DNA from: Catellatospora sp. KI3
Lineage (GTDB): Bacteria > Actinomycetota > Actinomycetes > Mycobacteriales > Micromonosporaceae
Assembly: GCF_029948125.1 (NCBI RefSeq)
Contig: NZ_JASAMB010000006.1
Coordinates: 1 to 64,000 of the forward strand
Length of the DNA stretch: 64,000 nucleotides
Direction: 5' to 3'
Part shown: positions 25,856-35,362 of the stretch, piece after piece
How the letters are laid out: each line of letters opens with the position of its first letter
How positions within the stretch are numbered: the stretch's first letter is position 1
Made by a program: the position numbers and the translations under genes
Notes under the pieces: model-generated
What the model was told of the DNA's origin: nothing
What the model saw: the letters and a program-made list of their open reading frames with translations, nothing else
The model's database searches: none

Positions 25856-28714
25856 ATGACTTCGTACGGCGACCCCAACGCCGGCAACGGGTACGACGAC
25901 GAGTACAACCGTCCGTCGTACCAGCGGCCTGCGTCGAACTCGGGCCGCGCTTCGGTGCCATCCGACGACTACGGCTACGACTACTCCGACGGCCAGCAGG
26001 GTGATTCCGGTCACGCTGCCGGATACGGTCAGCAGCAGTCGTACGACCAGGGCGGCTACGGACAGCAGGGCGGATACGGCCAGCAGGGCTACGACCAGGG
26101 CGGCGGCTACGGCCAGGACCAGGGTTACGGCCAGGACCAGGGCTACGGCCAGCAGGGCGGCGGCTACGGCCAGGCGCCGGTCAGCCCCGGCGCCGCCGGC
26201 CGCGCCAGTGTGCCCAGCGCGGCGGGCCGCGCCAGCGTCGGCAGCGCCGCCGTCCCGGGTGCCGCGGGCCGCGCCAGCGTGCCGAGCGTGGCGGGCCGCG
26301 CATCCGTGCGCCCCCCGTCCGTGCCCGAGGAGGACCGCCCCGGCGGCTCGGTCCGGCCCGGCGGGAAGGCCAAGAAGGGCGCCGAGAGCGGCGCCAAGAA
26401 GAAGCCCAAGCGCAAGCGGCTGAGCATCATCCTGTCCTCGGTCGCCGTGTTCATCCTGCTCGCGGGCGGCGGCCTGATCGCCGGCACCTACTTCTACTCG
26501 TCGGTGCCCGAGCCCTCGGCCTTCAGCGAGAACCAGAACACCTTCGTCTACGCCAGCGACGGCAAGACGCAGATCGCCAAGCTGGGCGGCGAGAACCGCG
26601 AGATCGTGCCGATGGCCACGCTCAGCGAGGAGGTGCGGGTCGCGCTGATCGCGGGCGAGGACAAGAACTTCTTCAACCACCACGGCATCGACCTGTGGGG
26701 TATCGCCCGTGCCGCCTGGAACAACCTGACCGGCGGCGACACCCAGGGCGCCTCGACCATCACCCAGCAGTACGCGCGCGCGGCGGCCAAGGACCTCGAG
26801 GTCACCTACGCCCGTAAGCTGCGCGAGGCGGTCATGGCCCGGCGCCTGGAGGACAAGTACACCAAGACCGACATCCTCGGCTTCTACGTCAACACCGTCT
26901 GGTACGGCCGCGGTTCGAGCGGCGTGGGCGCGGCGGCGAAGGCGTACTTCGGCAAGCCCGCCGACAAGCTGACGATCGAAGAGGCCGCCGTGCTCGGCGC
27001 GGTGCTCAAGCAGCCGGAGCCGAACGAGAACGACGGCACCAAGGGCTTCGACCCCCACTTCAACATGGACGGGGCGAAGGACCGCTGGAACTACGTGCTC
27101 AACAACATGGTCGAGATGGGCAAGCTCGACGCCGGCAAGCGCGCGGCCATGGTCTTCCCGGAGAAGACGCTGAAGAAGTACTCCGCGCAGTCGGGTGAGC
27201 AGGGCATCACCGGCACCGGCACCGGCTTCGTGGTGGCCAAGTACCTCGACCGCGAGATGGCAGCCTGGGGCATCACCGACTGGCGCAACAAGGGCTACAA
27301 GATCATCACGACGATCGACGCCCAGGCCCAGAAGGCGATGGAGGCCCAGCTCTACCGCGACTTCCAGCGCCAGGAGAAGTGCACCGGCGAGGGCGAGAAG
27401 AAGGTCTGCAAGGAAGAGATCGTCAAGCCGCTCGAGAAGCCCGGTACGAAGATCAACGGCTACCCGAAGAACGTCATGGCGGCCGGGGTGGCGATCGACC
27501 CGCACAACGGCCGGGTGCTCGCCTACTTCGGCGGCGCGAACGGCACCGGCATCGACTACGCGGGCAAGTTCGCCGAGGGGACCGAGTTCGAGGACGGCGG
27601 CCACCCGCCGGCGTCGTCGTTCAAGATCTACACGCTGACCGCCGCGATCGAGAACGGCATCTCGATCAAGTCGATGTGGGACCCGACGCCGATCACCGAC
27701 AAGAACTGCAAGGACTACAACGCCTGCGGTTACAAGGTGCAGAACTCCGGCCGGGAGACCAACGACATCGACTGCAAGACGAACTGCACCCTGCAGCACG
27801 TCACCGAGCTGTCGCTGAACGTCCCGTTCTTCAAGATCGCCAAGCAGATCGGCACCGACAAGATCCTGAGCGTGGCCAAGCGGGTCGGCATCACCACCAT
27901 GTGGTCGACCAACGACGGCAAGGCCCGCCACCTCAACGACCCCAAGGCCGACCTCGACCGGGGCTCGTTCGACTACCAGATCGGCTTCGGGCAGTACCCG
28001 ATCACGGTGTTCGACCACGCGACCGGGGTGGCCACGCTGGCCAACCACGGCACGTACAACAAGCCGCACTTCATCATCGAGGTCCAGCAGAAGGACAAGG
28101 AGACCGGCAAGTACGTCAAGGTGGCGAACACCGGTGAGAAGCTGAACCCGACCCCGCGGATCCGGCCGGAGGTCGCCGACGAGGTGACCGGCGTGCTCAA
28201 GAACATGCCCTCCCGGTACGGCCGGTCGCTGGAGAACGGCCGCCAGGCCGCCGCCAAGACCGGTACCTGGGAGTCGGTGAAGAAGAAGGGCGCCAACTCC
28301 AACGTCTGGACGGTCGGCTACACCGACCAGATCGCGGCCGCGATCTGGGTCGGCAACGTCGGCGGCGCGTCCGAGCCGATCTACCAGAAGGACGGCCGGA
28401 CCAACATCGCCAGTGTCGGCCTGCCCGCGCAGATCTGGCAGGGCTTCATGAACGGCGCGAGCAAGGGCAAGAAGAACGAGCCGCTGGCCAACGGCAGCGG
28501 CGGCGACATCGGCTCGGTGGACGTGGGCGACGGCGTCGAGCCGACCCCGACCGCCCCGCCGACCATGCCCGGCGACGGCTGCCAGCTCGGCGTGCTCTGC
28601 CCGAACCCGGACCCGTCCCAGTCACCCGGCAACCCCGGCGGCAACGGCGGCGGCAATCCCAAGCCCAGCCCGTCACCATCCTGCCGACGTCTTGATCCGC
28701 TATGTAAACCCTGA
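25856..28714 (+). CDS. ponA: Bifunctional class A penicillin-binding protein (glycosyltransferase/transpeptidase)
   Basis: 952 residues. A long cytoplasmic tail comes first: a Tyr/Gly/Gln-rich tract (about 45-105) with repeats of GYGQ(D/Q)Q, then repeats of GRASV(P/G/R)S, then a Lys-rich stretch. A membrane helix lies at about 190-212. The GT51 domain (about 225-400) has EDKNFFNHHGIDLWGIARA. The transpeptidase domain has SxxK at SSFK near 588, SLN near 659 and KTG near 801 (AAKTGTWES). The C-terminus is Pro/Gly/Ser-rich. It polymerises and cross-links peptidoglycan outside the membrane. Follows the DUF5318 gene by 1 bp. Confidence 0.96.
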   Translation: MTSYGDPNAGNGYDDEYNRPSYQRPASNSGRASVPSDDYGYDYSDGQQGDSGHAAGYGQQQSYDQGGYGQQGGYGQQGYDQGGGYGQDQGYGQDQGYGQQGGGYGQAPVSPGAAGRASVPSAAGRASVGSAAVPGAAGRASVPSVAGRASVRPPSVPEEDRPGGSVRPGGKAKKGAESGAKKKPKRKRLSIILSSVAVFILLAGGGLIAGTYFYSSVPEPSAFSENQNTFVYASDGKTQIAKLGGENREIVPMATLSEEVRVALIAGEDKNFFNHHGIDLWGIARAAWNNLTGGDTQGASTITQQYARAAAKDLEVTYARKLREAVMARRLEDKYTKTDILGFYVNTVWYGRGSSGVGAAAKAYFGKPADKLTIEEAAVLGAVLKQPEPNENDGTKGFDPHFNMDGAKDRWNYVLNNMVEMGKLDAGKRAAMVFPEKTLKKYSAQSGEQGITGTGTGFVVAKYLDREMAAWGITDWRNKGYKIITTIDAQAQKAMEAQLYRDFQRQEKCTGEGEKKVCKEEIVKPLEKPGTKINGYPKNVMAAGVAIDPHNGRVLAYFGGANGTGIDYAGKFAEGTEFEDGGHPPASSFKIYTLTAAIENGISIKSMWDPTPITDKNCKDYNACGYKVQNSGRETNDIDCKTNCTLQHVTELSLNVPFFKIAKQIGTDKILSVAKRVGITTMWSTNDGKARHLNDPKADLDRGSFDYQIGFGQYPITVFDHATGVATLANHGTYNKPHFIIEVQQKDKETGKYVKVANTGEKLNPTPRIRPEVADEVTGVLKNMPSRYGRSLENGRQAAAKTGTWESVKKKGANSNVWTVGYTDQIAAAIWVGNVGGASEPIYQKDGRTNIASVGLPAQIWQGFMNGASKGKKNEPLANGSGGDIGSVDVGDGVEPTPTAPPTMPGDGCQLGVLCPNPDPSQSPGNPGGNGGGNPKPSPSPSCRRLDPLCKP

Positions 28715-28726
28715 TCAGACGGTATG

Positions 28727-28757
28727 AAGAGGGGGTCCCGTGCCGGGGCCCCCTCTT
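28727..28757 (+). terminator. Terminator of the PBP operon
   Basis: AAGAGGGGGTCCC (28727-28739) pairs with GGGGCCCCCTCTT (28745-28757), with one G-T pair and a short loop, then TCTG. It lies 13 bp after the ponA stop. Confidence 0.85.
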
Positions 28758-28829
28758 TCTGCGCCTTTCGCCGTCCGCTACCTGGCGCCTTGCTGCGCTT
28801 CGCAGATTTCTGAGGCAGGATGTCGGGCT

Positions 28830-30314
28830 ATGAGTGATGTTCGTGAGCACGTCGTCTCGCCTTCGGTCGAGGATCCGTTCGTGCACGGCCTCAGCCAGGC
28901 GATCGGCGGCCCGCGCGGTGAGCACGCGGTGCCCCAGACTCCCGACCGCGGCGGCAGGTTCTGGACCGCCGCCCGCATCGTGCTCGCGCTCACCTGCCTC
29001 ATGCTCGCGCTGCATTGGGTGCAGAAGTCGCCCTGCAAGGACGGCGCGTGGGCGGACTACAAGCAGTACACGCACTTCTGCTACACCGACGTGCTGGCGC
29101 TCTACTACGCCGAGCACCTCAACGAGGGCGCGGTGCCGTACGTCGACTACCCGGTCGAGTACCCGGTGCTCACCGGTGCCTTCATGGGCGCGATCGGCCT
29201 GCCCGTGCACGCGTTCGGCAGCAAGAACGACATCAACCAGGCGGAGTACTTCTACAACGCCAACGCCCTGGTGCTTAGCGTCTTCGCGGTCGCCACGGTC
29301 GCCATGATCCTCTCGCTGCGACGGCGCAGACCCTGGGACGCGGCGATGTTCGCCCTGTCCCCAGCCCTGCTGGTGACCGCCACGGTCAACTGGGACCTGC
29401 TGGCCATCGTGCTGGCGGTGGCGGGCGTCTGGTTCTGGGCCAAGCGGTATCCGGTGGCCGCCGGCGCGATGCTCGGATTGGGCATGGCGGCGAAACTGTG
29501 GCCCGCGTTCCTGTTCCTGCCGATCGCGGTGCTGGCGCTGCGGCCGGTACGTGAGCTGCCCGGCGAGCCGGGCAACTCGCTGACCGACTTCTGGCGCCGC
29601 CGCGAACTCGGCCCGGCGCTGCTGGCGGTGGCGTCCGGCGCCGTCGCCTGGGCGGTGGTGAACGTGCCGGTGATGCTCACGCACTACGACAACTGGAAGC
29701 GGTTCCTCGACCTCAACACCGAGCGCGGCATCGACTGGGGCACCTCCTGGTACGTCGGGCGCCACTTCGATCCGACCGGGGCCACGGTCTGGGACAACGT
29801 CCCGCTGGTCACCAACGTGTCGCTGGCGCTGTTCGCGGTGTGCTGCGTCGGCATCGCGGCCCTGGGCCTGCTGGCCAAGACCCCGCCCCGGGTGGCGCAG
29901 CTCGCCTTCCTGGTGGTGGCGCTGTTCCTGATCACCAACAAGGTGTGGTCGCAGCAGTTCACGCTGTGGATGCTGCCGCTGCTGGTGCTGGCCCGGCCCA
30001 AGTGGATCTCGTTCCTGGTGTGGCAGGTCGCCGAGGTGATCTACTTCCTGGCCTTCTACGGCGAGCTGATGACCGCCTCGGGCAAGCCGGTCTTCCCCGA
30101 GGGCGTGTTCGTGCTGGCCGCCTCGATCCGCCTGATCGCCGTGCTGGCGCTGGTGGTGCTGGTGGTCCGGGACATCCTGCGACCGGAGCTGGACGTCGTG
30201 CGCCGCACCTACGCCGACTCCGACACCCCCGACCCGGACGGCGGCCCGCTGAACCCGGACTCCGCGCCCGCGGTGGTCACCGACGCCGTCCCCGGCAGGC
30301 TGGCCACGGCCTGA
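28830..30314 (+). CDS. GT87/DUF2029-type membrane glycosyltransferase (Rv0051-like)
   Basis: 494 residues from ATG 28830. Ten or more hydrophobic segments. The first extracytoplasmic loop holds acidic motifs (YTDVLALYYAEHLNEGAVPY, then VDYPVEYPVLTGAF), a pattern expected in GT-C mannosyltransferase-like proteins. WSQQFTLWMLPLLVLA is a typical late motif. It follows ponA, as Rv0051 follows ponA1 in mycobacteria. The likely role is glycan transfer onto lipid or wall, not proven. A C-terminal acidic, Pro-rich cytoplasmic tail follows the last helix. Confidence 0.8.
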   Translation: MSDVREHVVSPSVEDPFVHGLSQAIGGPRGEHAVPQTPDRGGRFWTAARIVLALTCLMLALHWVQKSPCKDGAWADYKQYTHFCYTDVLALYYAEHLNEGAVPYVDYPVEYPVLTGAFMGAIGLPVHAFGSKNDINQAEYFYNANALVLSVFAVATVAMILSLRRRRPWDAAMFALSPALLVTATVNWDLLAIVLAVAGVWFWAKRYPVAAGAMLGLGMAAKLWPAFLFLPIAVLALRPVRELPGEPGNSLTDFWRRRELGPALLAVASGAVAWAVVNVPVMLTHYDNWKRFLDLNTERGIDWGTSWYVGRHFDPTGATVWDNVPLVTNVSLALFAVCCVGIAALGLLAKTPPRVAQLAFLVVALFLITNKVWSQQFTLWMLPLLVLARPKWISFLVWQVAEVIYFLAFYGELMTASGKPVFPEGVFVLAASIRLIAVLALVVLVVRDILRPELDVVRRTYADSDTPDPDGGPLNPDSAPAVVTDAVPGRLATA

Positions 30315-30321
30315 CAAGCGA

Positions 30322-30365
30322 AAGAACGCGGCCCCCGCTCCAACCGGAGCGGGGGCCGCGTTCTT
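30322..30365. terminator. Bidirectional terminator, perfect 20-bp stem
   Basis: Bases 30322-30341 (starting AAGAACGCGG) are the exact reverse complement of 30346-30365 (ending CCGCGTTCTT), with an AACC loop. It sits between two converging genes, 8 bp from one stop and 9 bp from the other. Confidence 0.93.
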
Positions 30366-30374
30366 GTCAGCGGG

Positions 30375-32243
30375 TCACTCGAAGGTGAAGGTGACCGCGT
30401 CCTCGGTCTCGGTGCGCTTCAGACCGAGGCCGTCGCCGGGGTTGGTCAGCGCCGGCTCGTACGGCCCGCCCTTGGCGTACTCCTTGAGCACGACCACGGT
30501 CTTGACGCCGAGCTGGCGCAGGCGGTCGACGCTGGCCTGGTCCGGGAAGTTCTTGGTCAGCTCCCGGATCTCGCTCAGGCTCTGCGGGGTGAAGCCGCTG
30601 TTGCCGTTGACGATGGACTCGAACCGGTCCGTCGACCAGACCATGACCTTCATGTCCATCAGCGGGTCGCTCGGCAGCACCAGCAGCGGCCCCTGGGCGG
30701 CGGCCATCGCGGCGGGCTGCTGCGGCACGACCGGGTGCTCGGTCACGTTCAGGCCCTCGAACAGCACCAGCGCCAGCGGCAGGAACGTGGCCAGCCGCAG
30801 CATCGGGTGCGGGCGCGAGGGCACCCGCTCCTGGGCGATGGTCTTGGCCTGCTCGACGAAGGCGGTGACCGCCCCCGCCGCCAGTAGTGACAGCAGCAGC
30901 GTGGTCCAGATGACGAGGCGCCCCGGGGTGCGGATGGCGTCCCAGCCGGGCAGCACGTCGTAGAGCCAGAGGTAGCCGGGGCGGCCGCCGAAGAAGCGGG
31001 TGCCCATGGCCAGCACGATGCTCAGGACCACGCCCGCGAACAGCAGCAGCCGCTGGCGCAGGGTCCAGATGGACAGGATCAGACCGGCGATGGCCAGGCC
31101 GTACAGCACGAAGCCGGGCAGCAGGCTGGTCTCGCCCGAGCAGCAGCCGTCGGGGCCGTCCAGCACCGTGCGGGCGCTGGAGTGGGCCTGGCCCCACAGC
31201 AGGTCCTGCGCCGGGCTGGTGAAGAAGCCCAGGATCGGCGGGGAGTACCAGCTGAGCTCGACCTCGGAGCGCTGCGCGTACGGGTGCAGCTCGACGACCT
31301 TCAGGTACGGCAGCGCCAGCAGCAGGCCGACGGCGGCGAAGACCACTCCGCCGACCAGGTCGGCCGAGAACAGCTTCCAGCCGAAGGGCCGGGACACGCC
31401 CCACTTCCAGCGCCGGAACACGAACCACAGCACCACGCAGACCAGCACGATCACGGCGAGCACGTACGCGAACGGCAGGCCGATGCCGAAGCCGAGGCTG
31501 ACCTGCCAGGCGGCGACCAGCCAGCCGGCCAGGGCCCAGCCGGGCCTGCGCTTCTCGGGCCGGTAGCCGTGGCGCAGCGAGTAGCCGTGACCCCGGGCGA
31601 GCATGGCCAGGGCCAGCGCGATGCCGCCGACCGACATGACGTGCATGTGCCCGGCCTGGGCCAGGCGCCACGGGGCGTAGGCGAAGGCGGCGCCGGCCAC
31701 GGCCGCCCCGGTCTTGCCCGAGCCGAGCTGGCGGGCCAGCACGTATGCGCCGAAGAAGGCGAGCGCGTGCAGCAGCACGTACATGATGTTGTAGCGGATG
31801 AGCGCGGCTTCCAGCCCGGTCCCGAACAGGCCCGCGGGCGCGTAGCCCAGCAGGGTGTCGGAGAAGGCGAAGCTGTACGGCTCGGGGTAGAAGCTGTTGG
31901 AGTTCCACAGCTGCGCGATGTTCGTCTTGATCGAGTGCCCGGACCACGCCATCTGCCAGGCCTGCAGGGTGGGGTCCCCGGTGTCCTGCGGGATGGTGTA
32001 GTTCGGGTACTTCAGCGTCGGCCAGGTCATGATCGCGGCGAGCACCAGCGACGCGTACGCCGCCAGGGCCCACTCGTGGATCACCACCCGTCGGGTGCCC
32101 CGGGCGATCCGGCGCAGTCGGCTCGGGTTCTCCTCCGGCGCCGGGCTGAACCGGGTGAAGGCGTCCTCCTCGACCGGCTCGGGCTCCGGCGCGGCATGTC
32201 GCGGAGTCACAGGCTCGCCCGCCACGGTTTCGGTCCCAGTCAC
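30375..32243 (-). CDS. Polytopic membrane protein, GT-C glycosyltransferase-like
   Basis: 622 residues with about 12 hydrophobic segments. After a 50-residue cytoplasmic N-terminus, the first extracytoplasmic loop has YPNYTIPQDTGDPTLQAWQM with acidic residues where GT-C enzymes hold their catalytic Asp. The C-terminal 130 residues (VPQQPAAMAAAQGPLLVLPS and after) form a soluble domain. It is not clearly in a named family by eye; an acidic-loop glycosyltransferase is the best guess. GTG start; it begins 10 bp after the endonuclease IV stop, probably one transcript. Confidence 0.6.
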   Translation of the reverse strand: MTGTETVAGEPVTPRHAAPEPEPVEEDAFTRFSPAPEENPSRLRRIARGTRRVVIHEWALAAYASLVLAAIMTWPTLKYPNYTIPQDTGDPTLQAWQMAWSGHSIKTNIAQLWNSNSFYPEPYSFAFSDTLLGYAPAGLFGTGLEAALIRYNIMYVLLHALAFFGAYVLARQLGSGKTGAAVAGAAFAYAPWRLAQAGHMHVMSVGGIALALAMLARGHGYSLRHGYRPEKRRPGWALAGWLVAAWQVSLGFGIGLPFAYVLAVIVLVCVVLWFVFRRWKWGVSRPFGWKLFSADLVGGVVFAAVGLLLALPYLKVVELHPYAQRSEVELSWYSPPILGFFTSPAQDLLWGQAHSSARTVLDGPDGCCSGETSLLPGFVLYGLAIAGLILSIWTLRQRLLLFAGVVLSIVLAMGTRFFGGRPGYLWLYDVLPGWDAIRTPGRLVIWTTLLLSLLAAGAVTAFVEQAKTIAQERVPSRPHPMLRLATFLPLALVLFEGLNVTEHPVVPQQPAAMAAAQGPLLVLPSDPLMDMKVMVWSTDRFESIVNGNSGFTPQSLSEIRELTKNFPDQASVDRLRQLGVKTVVVLKEYAKGGPYEPALTNPGDGLGLKRTETEDAVTFTFE

Positions 32244-32253
32244 AGCTGTCCTC

Positions 32254-33042
32254 TCACAGGTGTGCGCGCAGGTACGCGATGTCGGCCGACTGACCTTCCG
32301 CTCCGCCGGGGGTCTCCACCACCGCCGGTGCGCCGGACGCGCTGATGACCGCTGCGACCAGTTCGGGATCGATCATGCCGGGTTCACTCTTGCTCGTCAG
32401 ATTGTCGTGCCGATCGCGCCCGGAGTCGAATCCGTCTCGCGATCCGTTGGCGTGGATCAGGTCGATCCGGCCGGTGATGGCCTTGACGCGATCGACGATG
32501 TTGAGCAGCTCCTCGCCACCCGCGTGCGCGTGGCAGGTGTCCAGGCAGAACCCGACCCCGAACTCCCCCACCGCGTCCCACAGCCGGGCCAGGTTCTCGA
32601 ACCGCCGGGCGCACGCGTTGTCGCCGCCGGCGGTGTTCTCGATCAGGATCGGGGTCTGCGGCAGCAGCGCCCCGCTGTCCCGTGCCTGCTGCATGGCCTT
32701 GCGCCAGTTGTCGAAGCCGGTGGCCAGGTCGTCGCTCTTGTCGACGTGGCCGCCGTGCACGATCAGCCCGGACGCGCCGATCTCGGCCGCGCCCACCGCG
32801 TGCTGGATGAGCAGTTTGCGGCTCGGGATCCGGATCCGGTTGTTCGTCGTGGCGACGTTGATCCGGTAGGGCGCGTGGATGAAGACCTGCACCGGGCTGT
32901 CGCGGATGACGGCGGTGTCGGTGCGCGGCACCGGCGGCTTCCACTCCTGCGGGTCGGACAGGAAGAACTGGACGACGTCCGCGTTCCGCGCGGCCGCCTC
33001 CGCTAGTGGATCTTCATAATCGACGTGAGCCCCGATAAGCAT
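32254..33042 (-). CDS. nfo: Deoxyribonuclease IV (AP endonuclease)
   Basis: 262 residues, TIM-barrel AP endonuclease 2. Zinc-ligand motifs in order: FIHAPYRIN, LIVHGGHVDK, ILIENTAGG, CLDTCHAHAGG, DSGRDRHDNL and AVVETPGG. Cuts DNA at abasic sites in base-excision repair. ATG start with no RBS; TAATAC seven bases upstream may be the -10 of a leaderless message. Divergent from the secreted protein gene. Confidence 0.92.
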   Translation of the reverse strand: MLIGAHVDYEDPLAEAAARNADVVQFFLSDPQEWKPPVPRTDTAVIRDSPVQVFIHAPYRINVATTNNRIRIPSRKLLIQHAVGAAEIGASGLIVHGGHVDKSDDLATGFDNWRKAMQQARDSGALLPQTPILIENTAGGDNACARRFENLARLWDAVGEFGVGFCLDTCHAHAGGEELLNIVDRVKAITGRIDLIHANGSRDGFDSGRDRHDNLTSKSEPGMIDPELVAAVISASGAPAVVETPGGAEGQSADIAYLRAHL

Positions 33043-33232
33043 TCGACCAGTATTACCGCTCCCCCCGACCCGCTGCGCGGTCGTGAGCGCAACCGGAGCG
33101 AAGTTGTTGCGTTGATTTCATTGCCGCACGTGGCTCCCTGCGCTCCGCCGGTCGGGAGGCACATGACGCGTGCCGCCTCGCCCCCCGCGAGGCTGACCTG
33201 AACCGGGGCACCTGCCCCAGGGGGAGAAAGCC

Positions 33233-34057
33233 ATGTCGTACGCCATTCGTCGACGTGCCGCCGCGCTCGCGGCGGCCGGCCTGCTCGCGGGCCTGCCGCT
33301 GCTGCTGGCGAGCCCGTCCGCGGCCGCCGAGCCGGAGGCCGCGCCGAACGTCGACTTCACCGGGGGCGGGCTCGGCCTGCTGCTGTGCGGTTCCAAGCCG
33401 GCCACCGCGAAGATCACCATCGCCGCCGAGTCGCGGGTGAAGCTCACCAACGGCCTCGGTCAGAACGCGACCCTGCAGATCGACGGCAAGGACAGCGCCG
33501 CAGTGCCCGACGGCGAGACGATCGAGGTGCAGTTCCACCGCGGCCCGGTCAAGGTCGCCATGGTGCCGGAGTGCCTGCTCAACCTGAACCCCAGCTTCGA
33601 GCCGCTGACCGTCGAGGTCGCCTCCCGCACCACCCAGCCGAGCACCGGCACCACCGGCAGCACCGGTTCGAGCAGCCCCAGCCGCAGCTCCGGCTCGACC
33701 TCCAGCTCGCCGTCGAGCAAGCCGAAGAGCCGCGACACGCACAAGAGCAGCAGCTCGACCGGCAGCTCGAATCCCCAGCCGAGCGGTGAGGACGCCGGAC
33801 TTCCGGCCGTGCCGCCGGACATCTTCGACCCCGAGGAGCAGAACGAGGGCGACCCGAGCCCGGAGCCTTCCCCGGTCGAGATCCTGCCCGGTGAGGGCAG
33901 CACGCCGATCGACTCGAAGAACGTCGCCAACTTCCCGGTCGATAACGGGCCAATCGGACTTCTGGCAATTATCGCCACAGTGTGTGTCGTAGGTGTGTCT
34001 GCTGGTGCGATTCGGGCTATCATCGCTCAGCGGGCTACTCGGGCAGAGTTCGCGTAG
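33233..34057 (+). CDS. Secreted/surface protein, Ser-rich stalk and C-terminal membrane anchor
   Basis: 274 residues. A signal peptide (about 1-32) ends SPSAAA before EPEAAP. A compact domain with two Cys follows (about 33-130), then a Ser/Thr/Pro-rich stalk (about 135-185), an acidic Pro-rich segment, and a hydrophobic helix (GLLAIIATVCVVGVSAGAIR) near 242-262 with a basic tail. There is no LPxTG. No recognised domain. ATG with GGGGGAGAAAG upstream. It lies upstream of the rpsF operon, separated by a structured leader and terminator. Confidence 0.78.
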   Translation: MSYAIRRRAAALAAAGLLAGLPLLLASPSAAAEPEAAPNVDFTGGGLGLLLCGSKPATAKITIAAESRVKLTNGLGQNATLQIDGKDSAAVPDGETIEVQFHRGPVKVAMVPECLLNLNPSFEPLTVEVASRTTQPSTGTTGSTGSSSPSRSSGSTSSSPSSKPKSRDTHKSSSSTGSSNPQPSGEDAGLPAVPPDIFDPEEQNEGDPSPEPSPVEILPGEGSTPIDSKNVANFPVDNGPIGLLAIIATVCVVGVSAGAIRAIIAQRATRAEFA

Positions 34058-34072
34058 TATCCGTAAGAGACT

Positions 34073-34152
34073 CCGCGGAGCGCTCTTTCCAACATCGTCG
34101 GTGTGGTCGTTCCTCCCCAGGTCCCACCCAGCGTCGGAAGAGCGCTCCGCGG
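34073..34152 (+). terminator. Long-looped inverted repeat after the secreted protein gene
   Basis: CCGCGGAGCGCTCTTTCC (34073-34090) pairs with GGAAGAGCGCTCCGCGG (34136-34152) with one bulged base, then TCCTTTCC. It begins 15 bp after the stop codon and probably ends that transcript. The second hairpin at 34180-34207 (CACGGCCGTCC with its near complement) may reinforce it. Confidence 0.7.
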
Positions 34153-34284
34153 TCCTTTCCGCAGTCGGCAGTCCGACACCACGGCCGTCCCGCCAGGGGC
34201 GGCCGTGTCGCGTTGCCGACCCGGGTGACGCGGCTCATGCGCGGACGGGGTACCGCCGAAAGCGGGCGTACCCGGTCGAGCAGG

Positions 34285-34290
34285 TAGTAT
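34285..34290 (+). promoter_or_regulatory. Putative -10 box of the rpsF operon
   Basis: TAGTAT fits TANNNT and lies about 110 bp before the TTG start. Transcription from about 34297 would give a ~100-nt leader containing the 34305-34327 hairpin. No clear -35 is seen. Confidence 0.45.
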
Positions 34291-34399
34291 GGGCGAGTTC
34301 TGTGAGCCGCGGGCCTATCCCGCGGCTTCTCGCGGAACGACGCAGACCCTCCTGCCACGGACCGACCGTGGCCGACAGCCCATAGGAGGTGAGTACGTC

Positions 34400-34690
34400 T
34401 TGCGTCACTACGAAGTCATGGTGATCCTCGACCCCAGTCTCGAGGAGCGCACCGTCGCACCGTCGCTGGACACGTACCTCAACGTGATCCGTACGTCGGG
34501 TGGCTCGGTTGAGAAGCTCGACGTGTGGGGCCGCCGGCGCCTCTCGTTCGAGATCAACAAGAAGGCCGAAGGTATCTACGCCGTCATCGACCTGCAGGCG
34601 ACGCCTGCGGCGGTGGCCGAGCTGGACCGCCAGCTGCGACTCAACGAGTCGGTGCTGCGTACCAAGGTCATCCGTCCGGAAGTTCGCTGA
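34400..34690 (+). CDS. rpsF: 30S ribosomal protein S6
   Basis: 96 residues from TTG 34400, chosen because AGGAGGTGA lies directly upstream and S6 proteins begin with (M)[11 protein letters not shown]. The RNA- and S18-binding region is [20 protein letters not shown]. First gene of rpsF-ssb-rpsR-rplI; partner of S18 in the 30S platform. Confidence 0.97.
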   Translation: MRHYEVMVILDPSLEERTVAPSLDTYLNVIRTSGGSVEKLDVWGRRRLSFEINKKAEGIYAVIDLQATPAAVAELDRQLRLNESVLRTKVIRPEVR

Positions 34691-34788
34691 GCTTCCTCCG
34701 GATACGCAACGCCCGACCGCTTCACGTGTGCTGTCGCATCCCTGTGGGAACCTTTGCGGCAGAACATATGTGAACCGAGGAGAAGGTC

Positions 34789-35307
34789 ATGGCTGGAGAA
34801 ACCACCATCACGGTCATCGGCAACCTGACCGATGACCCTGAGCTGCGCTTCACCCCGTCGGGTGCGGCAGTGGCGAAGTTCCGCATCGCGTCGACCCCGC
34901 GCACGCTCGACCGGGCCTCCGGCGAGTGGAAGGACGGCGAGCCGCTCTTCCTGCAGTGCTCGGTGTGGCGCCAGGTCGCGGAGAACGTCGCCGAGTCGCT
35001 GCAGCGGGGCTCTCGCGTCATCGTCTCCGGACGGCTGCGCCAGCGGTCGTACGAGACGAAGGAGGGTGAGAAGCGCACTGTCTTCGAGCTGGAGGTCGAC
35101 GAGATCGGCCCGTCGCTGCGGTACGCCACGGCGAAGGTGCAGAAGATGTCGCGCTCCGGTGGCAGTGGTGGCGGATACGGCTCTGGCTCCGGCGGCAACA
35201 GCTCCGGCGGGGGCGGCGGCGGAGGTTTCGCCGACGACCCGTGGGCTACCGCCACTCCGGCCGGCGGCGGTTCGGGCGGCAACTTCGACGACGAGCCACC
35301 GTTCTGA
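34789..35307 (+). CDS. ssb: Single-stranded DNA-binding protein
   Basis: 172 residues. The OB fold (1-110) starts [20 protein letters not shown] and has [21 protein letters not shown] Gly/Ser-rich linker leads to the acidic tip DDEPPF, which recruits replication and repair proteins. ATG with GAGGAGAAGG upstream. It lies between rpsF and rpsR, as in other bacteria, with dnaB further on. Confidence 0.97.
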   Translation: MAGETTITVIGNLTDDPELRFTPSGAAVAKFRIASTPRTLDRASGEWKDGEPLFLQCSVWRQVAENVAESLQRGSRVIVSGRLRQRSYETKEGEKRTVFELEVDEIGPSLRYATAKVQKMSRSGGSGGGYGSGSGGNSSGGGGGGGFADDPWATATPAGGGSGGNFDDEPPF

Positions 35308-35362
35308 CGGATGAACAGCCGCGCGAGCGGCTGCCGTCAGCGATGTTCAAAGACTGAGGGAC

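Larger units (their letters stand above)
34058..34399. other. Structured region before rpsF: terminator, hairpin and promoter
   Basis: No gene is seen in these ~340 bases. From left to right it has a long-looped inverted repeat (34073-34152), a hairpin (34180-34207), a TAGTAT -10-like box (34285-34290), a leader hairpin AGCCGCGGG/CCCGCGGCT (34305-34327) and the rpsF RBS. The leader hairpin is a candidate site for autoregulation, since rpsF-rpsR operons are often controlled by S6-S18 binding; the hairpin here does not allow me to prove that motif. Confidence 0.6.

Noticed and set aside
30367-32073. Second long minus-strand frame beside the 622-residue membrane protein
   Set aside because: Arg/Ala/Pro-rich shadow frame; the other frame has clear membrane segments.
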